From Combretum micranthum (taxonomy: Eukaryota > Streptophyta > Magnoliopsida > Myrtales > Combretaceae), in contig JAMXBD010001094.1 in assembly GCA_024138025.1 (NCBI GenBank), positions 372,001 through 436,000 of the forward strand: a stretch of DNA of 64,000 bases, in the 5' to 3' direction. Every line of letters starts with the position of its first letter. The first letter of the stretch is position 1. Shown here piece by piece: positions 60,765-64,000 of this stretch. A program made the position numbers and the translations under genes. The notes under the pieces are model-generated. The model did no database searches, had not been told where the DNA came from, and saw only the letters and a list, made by a program, of their open reading frames with translations.

Positions 60765-62728
60765 AGAAGGTAGGGAGGGTTGGGCCTTTAGAGTTCTATA
60801 CTCTCAAACCTTAAATAGTTAGCCCCTTATATCTGATATATTGTTGTTACAATTCCTGTACCTTTGAAGAGCACTTTACTGACATAAGCATTGGGGTACC
60901 ACACTTAGACAACCTTCATTTGTAGCTCTCTTAGCCTACATTTGCTCTTTTTTAGGCATCAAATGTATGGGATATCCTAATTGAAATTTATAGACATCGT
61001 ATTGAGAATCACACAGCAGAATCTTAGCATCCACTAATAACGCTATTGATACCACAATGCCTAACACCAAAAGTACCAACATCTCACATAGGTTAGCCAA
61101 ACTACCAATCTTTACTAGTTTACACTCGAAGAGCAATAGTTTCTTATAGTAACTTAGGTTGAGGGCATTACACTTAAATTTGCTGCAAAACTACAATGAC
61201 TACCTTTGTGAGGAGGTCAACCTACTCTATGAATACTTATAATGCAATGAAGAACAACTCCTACATGGTAACAAGAATAATAGTCATCAATAATTCAAAC
61301 ATTCTTAACATTTCCTTGCTAAGAATAAAATTGATCATGGTATGTCTTGGAGCCAAAATTACAATATCCTCATAGCTAAACTTTCTAAAGCTAAATCTTA
61401 GTGAGTGTTGTAGAACGCATCTCCAAGGGAGCTTGATAATGTCATTTAGAGGCTACATGATAGTAAAATGAATAGGTAATATGACCCATGGGATGCCTGT
61501 AGTTTCGATTGTTCTCCCTTCATGAGGAACATCATAGATGAAGCTTTTTGTACTCGACTAAAATTCCTTAGCTTAATTCTATGTTCACTTCTACTATTCT
61601 AGTGGAGCATTTGAGCTATTTTTGCTTGTAGTAACCTGCTCAGTGCATTTGACATGATTACATGAATAACCTTCCTAAAAACTTTGAAAATGTAACTCTC
61701 ACATGGTATCAAGGCCCCAAGCCACTATTTTTAGCATCAAAGACTTTAGTTGATTGTTTATCTAACACCTCATCACAAGCGAGTAACTAGAGAAGACTCC
61801 TTTTTGTTGAACCTCATAAAACAATGATGACATGTGATCTTGAAACATACATCACTTATTTCTCTACAACCATGATCAAGATCCCTAATCTCAAAAGGAA
61901 GGTGTTCGTAATCATAACCATCTAATGAGTCAAAGATCATTGTATATTCTTTCTCTCCATATACAAGAAATAGGTTAAAACCATGACAGAATTCAAAATG
62001 CAAGTAATTAAGTTGATTACATGAAGACTACATCTTGGCTTTAAGATAGTCCAAGTAGCCAGTTTCAAACAATAGGAAGAAATCTTAAGGCCAAACCCTA
62101 ATTGAAGAAGGGCTTGATCCCATCATCAAGTGTAAAGGGTCTTGCTCACAAGGGAGAGGGTACACCACAAAATTTTACAATTGGCATAGCCTACCGTCAA
62201 AACATTCCATAAAGATCTTGCGAGATGTAAAAAACAATATATTTCTAACTAGACAAGAGAAATGCATTATAGTTTTTCTATAAAGGTTCTAGATAAATTT
62301 AGCGAATTCCATAATGATAAAGCCCTTACCATTGATGAGTGCATTAAATTAAAACACACTCCAGAGGATTGTATCTAAAGGGGTCACTTGAAAGAGTACA
62401 TTGCTAAGGTAGGTTGCAAAGTCAAACATATAAAACAAGTTGACATTCACGTAAAATCCTGGAATGTGAACAATTTTACTAACCTATGGTACCATTTGTA
62501 CAATCATGGGATGTCTAGTACCGAGAGGGTGATCAAGCTCACAAAGTGAGGTTTATGCTCAATTAAGAAAATACAGTAAGTCATTAATGTTTGAAGTAAG
62601 AAGCCCAAAGTGCACTTTACCTTATTCTTTTTTTATGACAATTTGTAGGGGATATAATATTCAAGATTGCTTCATGATAAGCAAATGAGTGCACTTATCA
62701 TTAGGTGGAATATATCAAATGAGACCAA
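59276..62728. other. Unassigned DNA with minus-strand coding-like fragments
   Basis: A 38-codon minus frame at 59980-60096 (MTSTFVFPRLPNASN, then Lys/Glu-rich text) and minus frames at 60936-61136 and 61773-62003 have less AT-biased, coding-like composition. A piece near 61340 reads ILAPRHTMINF. Stops are frequent and no domain is recognised. They may be a decayed retroelement gag or gene. The plus-strand integrase expected before the chromodomain at 62729 is not visible, so that element is truncated on its left side. Confidence 0.3.
60710..60761. repeat. (AG)n microsatellite
   Basis: About 26 AG units with one slip (AGG) near 60730. Confidence 0.95.
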
Positions 62729-62945
62729 ATGTCATCTTACAAGGATTATGAAGAGCATCGGGTACAGATTCCATATCGAAAGGTTCAAAAGTTGAGGAAT
62801 AAGGAAATCAAATATGTTAAGGTTCTTTGGAGGAATCATTTGCACGAGGAGGCAACTTGGGAGGCCAAAACGAGATGCGACAAAAATACCCCAATTTGTT
62901 TAAGGAATTAGGTATGTTTTTCAAGTTTTGAGGACAAAACTTTCT
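62729..62945 (+). pseudogene. Chromodomain end of a Ty3/gypsy chromovirus polyprotein
   Basis: The frame gives PYRKVQKLRNKEIKYVKVLW, then RNHLHEEATWEAKT, the integrase-linked chromodomain of plant chromoviruses (usual form 'R.V..LRNK.I..VKVLWRNH..EEATWE'). The end continues in another frame as QKYPNLFKELG, then a stop, so one frame change is present. Chromodomains steer integration toward particular chromatin. It is directly followed by a polypurine tract and an LTR, which is the normal order. Confidence 0.85.
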
Positions 62946-62949
62946 TTAT

Positions 62950-62960
62950 AGGGGGTAGGT
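62950..62960 (+). other. Polypurine tract before the family-A LTR
   Basis: AGGGGGTAGGT ends exactly where the LTR begins (TGTAAACC at 62961). It is the expected plus-strand primer and shows that the following LTR is a 3' LTR. Confidence 0.8.
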
Positions 62961-64000
62961 TGTAAACCCCTAACTTTTAGGGTAAATTTGAGCTTAAACC
63001 TTAAATCGGAAAGTCAATTGGAAACCCTAAGTCAATAAATTTCCAGGAAACCCTAGTAGTTTAAATCCGACAACCCCGTATTCCTAAACTAAGAAGTCGA
63101 AATACGAGTGAAGAGTGTAGTTTGGTTCGTAATAATATCAGGATGCTTAAAAATATCATATTAGCGAATTTTCGACCTATTTCGAACACGATCGGATACA
63201 GACTTTGAAAAGTATGTCTCGGGGCTTGAGATATTAAAAATATGTTATTAGTACCATTAGATTCGTAATTTCATAAGATTTCCAAATATATCAGTTATAT
63301 AATTTTTTGGGTTATAAAAGTTATAGTTATAGCATTTTTATCGCATTTTCATTACTAACGGTACTTTAATTGTCTAATCTACTTTTGATTTCTTATCAAC
63401 TATTCATCAAGTACAATTACCCATAACCTATTCTTACATCTTTACAACCTATTCTTATAATTTATATAATTTTCCTTACATTTACCTTTCCAATACAACT
63501 TTTACTACTAAAATTACTTAATTTAATTTTGAAACTTACACAACACACACATCTCTTTCTCTCTCTTAAAGGAGCAGGCGGCCCCCCTCCCTCTTTTCTT
63601 CCTCAATTTGTTTTATTTTCTTCATTTTATTTAACACACAAACCCTAATCCACTTTTCTATATAAACCCCTTTGTGCCTTCACTATTTCATTTTCTTTCT
63701 TTCCTCATTTTCACTCTTGGAAAAAACTTTGCAAAACTCTCTCCTTCTCTCCTCCTTTGCCGTGACACACACATACACACACACACAACACACACACACG
63801 CGTGTGCGCACAAAAAATATTTTTCTTTAAGTTTCTTGTTTCAAACACTAAATAGGTAATCGATCTACAGCCTACCACCTTAAAAACATGTAATGTCAAG
63901 ATCATTCATGTATGATTCCACTCAAAAATCCCCATGAGCTTTAAGCTAGGGATGTGAAAATACTTGAACATGAGATCCTTGCCATCACAATGTTATAGAT
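62961..64000 (+). mobile_element. Family-A LTR, 3' LTR, cut by the window end
   Basis: It begins TGTAAACCCCTAAC. From about 63008 it is collinear with 37115-38095 up to the window end. A TATA box (TATATAAA near 63658) is followed by CT-rich and AC-rich transcribed sequence, as in the other copies. By comparison, another 2.5 kb should lie beyond the window. This copy links family A to a chromodomain element. Confidence 0.85.
63764..63802. repeat. (AC)n-rich tract
   Basis: Interrupted AC repeat in the transcribed part of the LTR, at the same place as the C/AC tract at 1275-1327 in the first copy. Confidence 0.9.

Overview
The window is AT-rich nuclear DNA from a flowering plant, most likely a eudicot. 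The evidence is one intron-containing AINTEGUMENTA-type AP2 gene surrounded by plant LTR retrotransposons, pogo-like DNA transposon debris and MITEs. I recognise only one cellular protein gene with confidence. There are no rRNA or tRNA genes, CRISPR arrays or bacterial-type operons. The species cannot be named from the sequence.

Layout: 17-4013 is a long LTR of a Ty3/gypsy family (family A, TGTA...GACA, about 3.5 kb basic length). 4257-6205 is a minus-strand LTR of a second family with a primer-binding-like site beside it. 6284-6461 is a MITE, followed by the promoter and leader of the ANT-like gene. The gene runs from 7466 to 11100 on the plus strand in nine exons, including a 9-nt micro-exon. 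Both AP2 repeats and both conserved ends are present, but the reading frame is broken at four places by apparent one-base changes. 13.2-17.1 kb holds MITEs and a decayed pogo/Tigger-like transposon that still shows its three catalytic Asp motifs. 17-31.8 kb is mostly anonymous AT-rich DNA with LTR remnants, a direct-repeat pair and two further MITEs.

31.8-45.4 kb looks like a nested structure. The outer element is a minus-strand Tat/Athila-like element (LTRs 31812-33228 and 44059-45431). It is split by a plus-strand pair of family-A LTRs (33569-37114 and 37115-42323) that abut with no internal region and are flanked by an ATATA duplication. The second inner LTR carries its own hAT-like insertion and an internal duplication. 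48.2-51.4 kb is a deletion derivative of a Ty3/gypsy element that kept gag, protease and the integrase tail but lost RT and RNase H. 57.6-59.3 kb is another family-C LTR. At 62.7 kb the chromodomain end of a chromovirus polyprotein leads through a polypurine tract into a family-A LTR cut by the window end. This assigns family A to chromodomain-bearing Ty3/gypsy elements, probably Tekay/Del-like.

The ANT-like gene would encode a nuclear growth regulator of organ primordia. Everything else is transposon-derived or unassigned. I found no convincing undescribed gene system. The most useful leads are the four frame breaks in an otherwise perfectly conserved ANT gene, the nested retrotransposon with its LTR-LTR junction, and several MITEs with intact target-site duplications.
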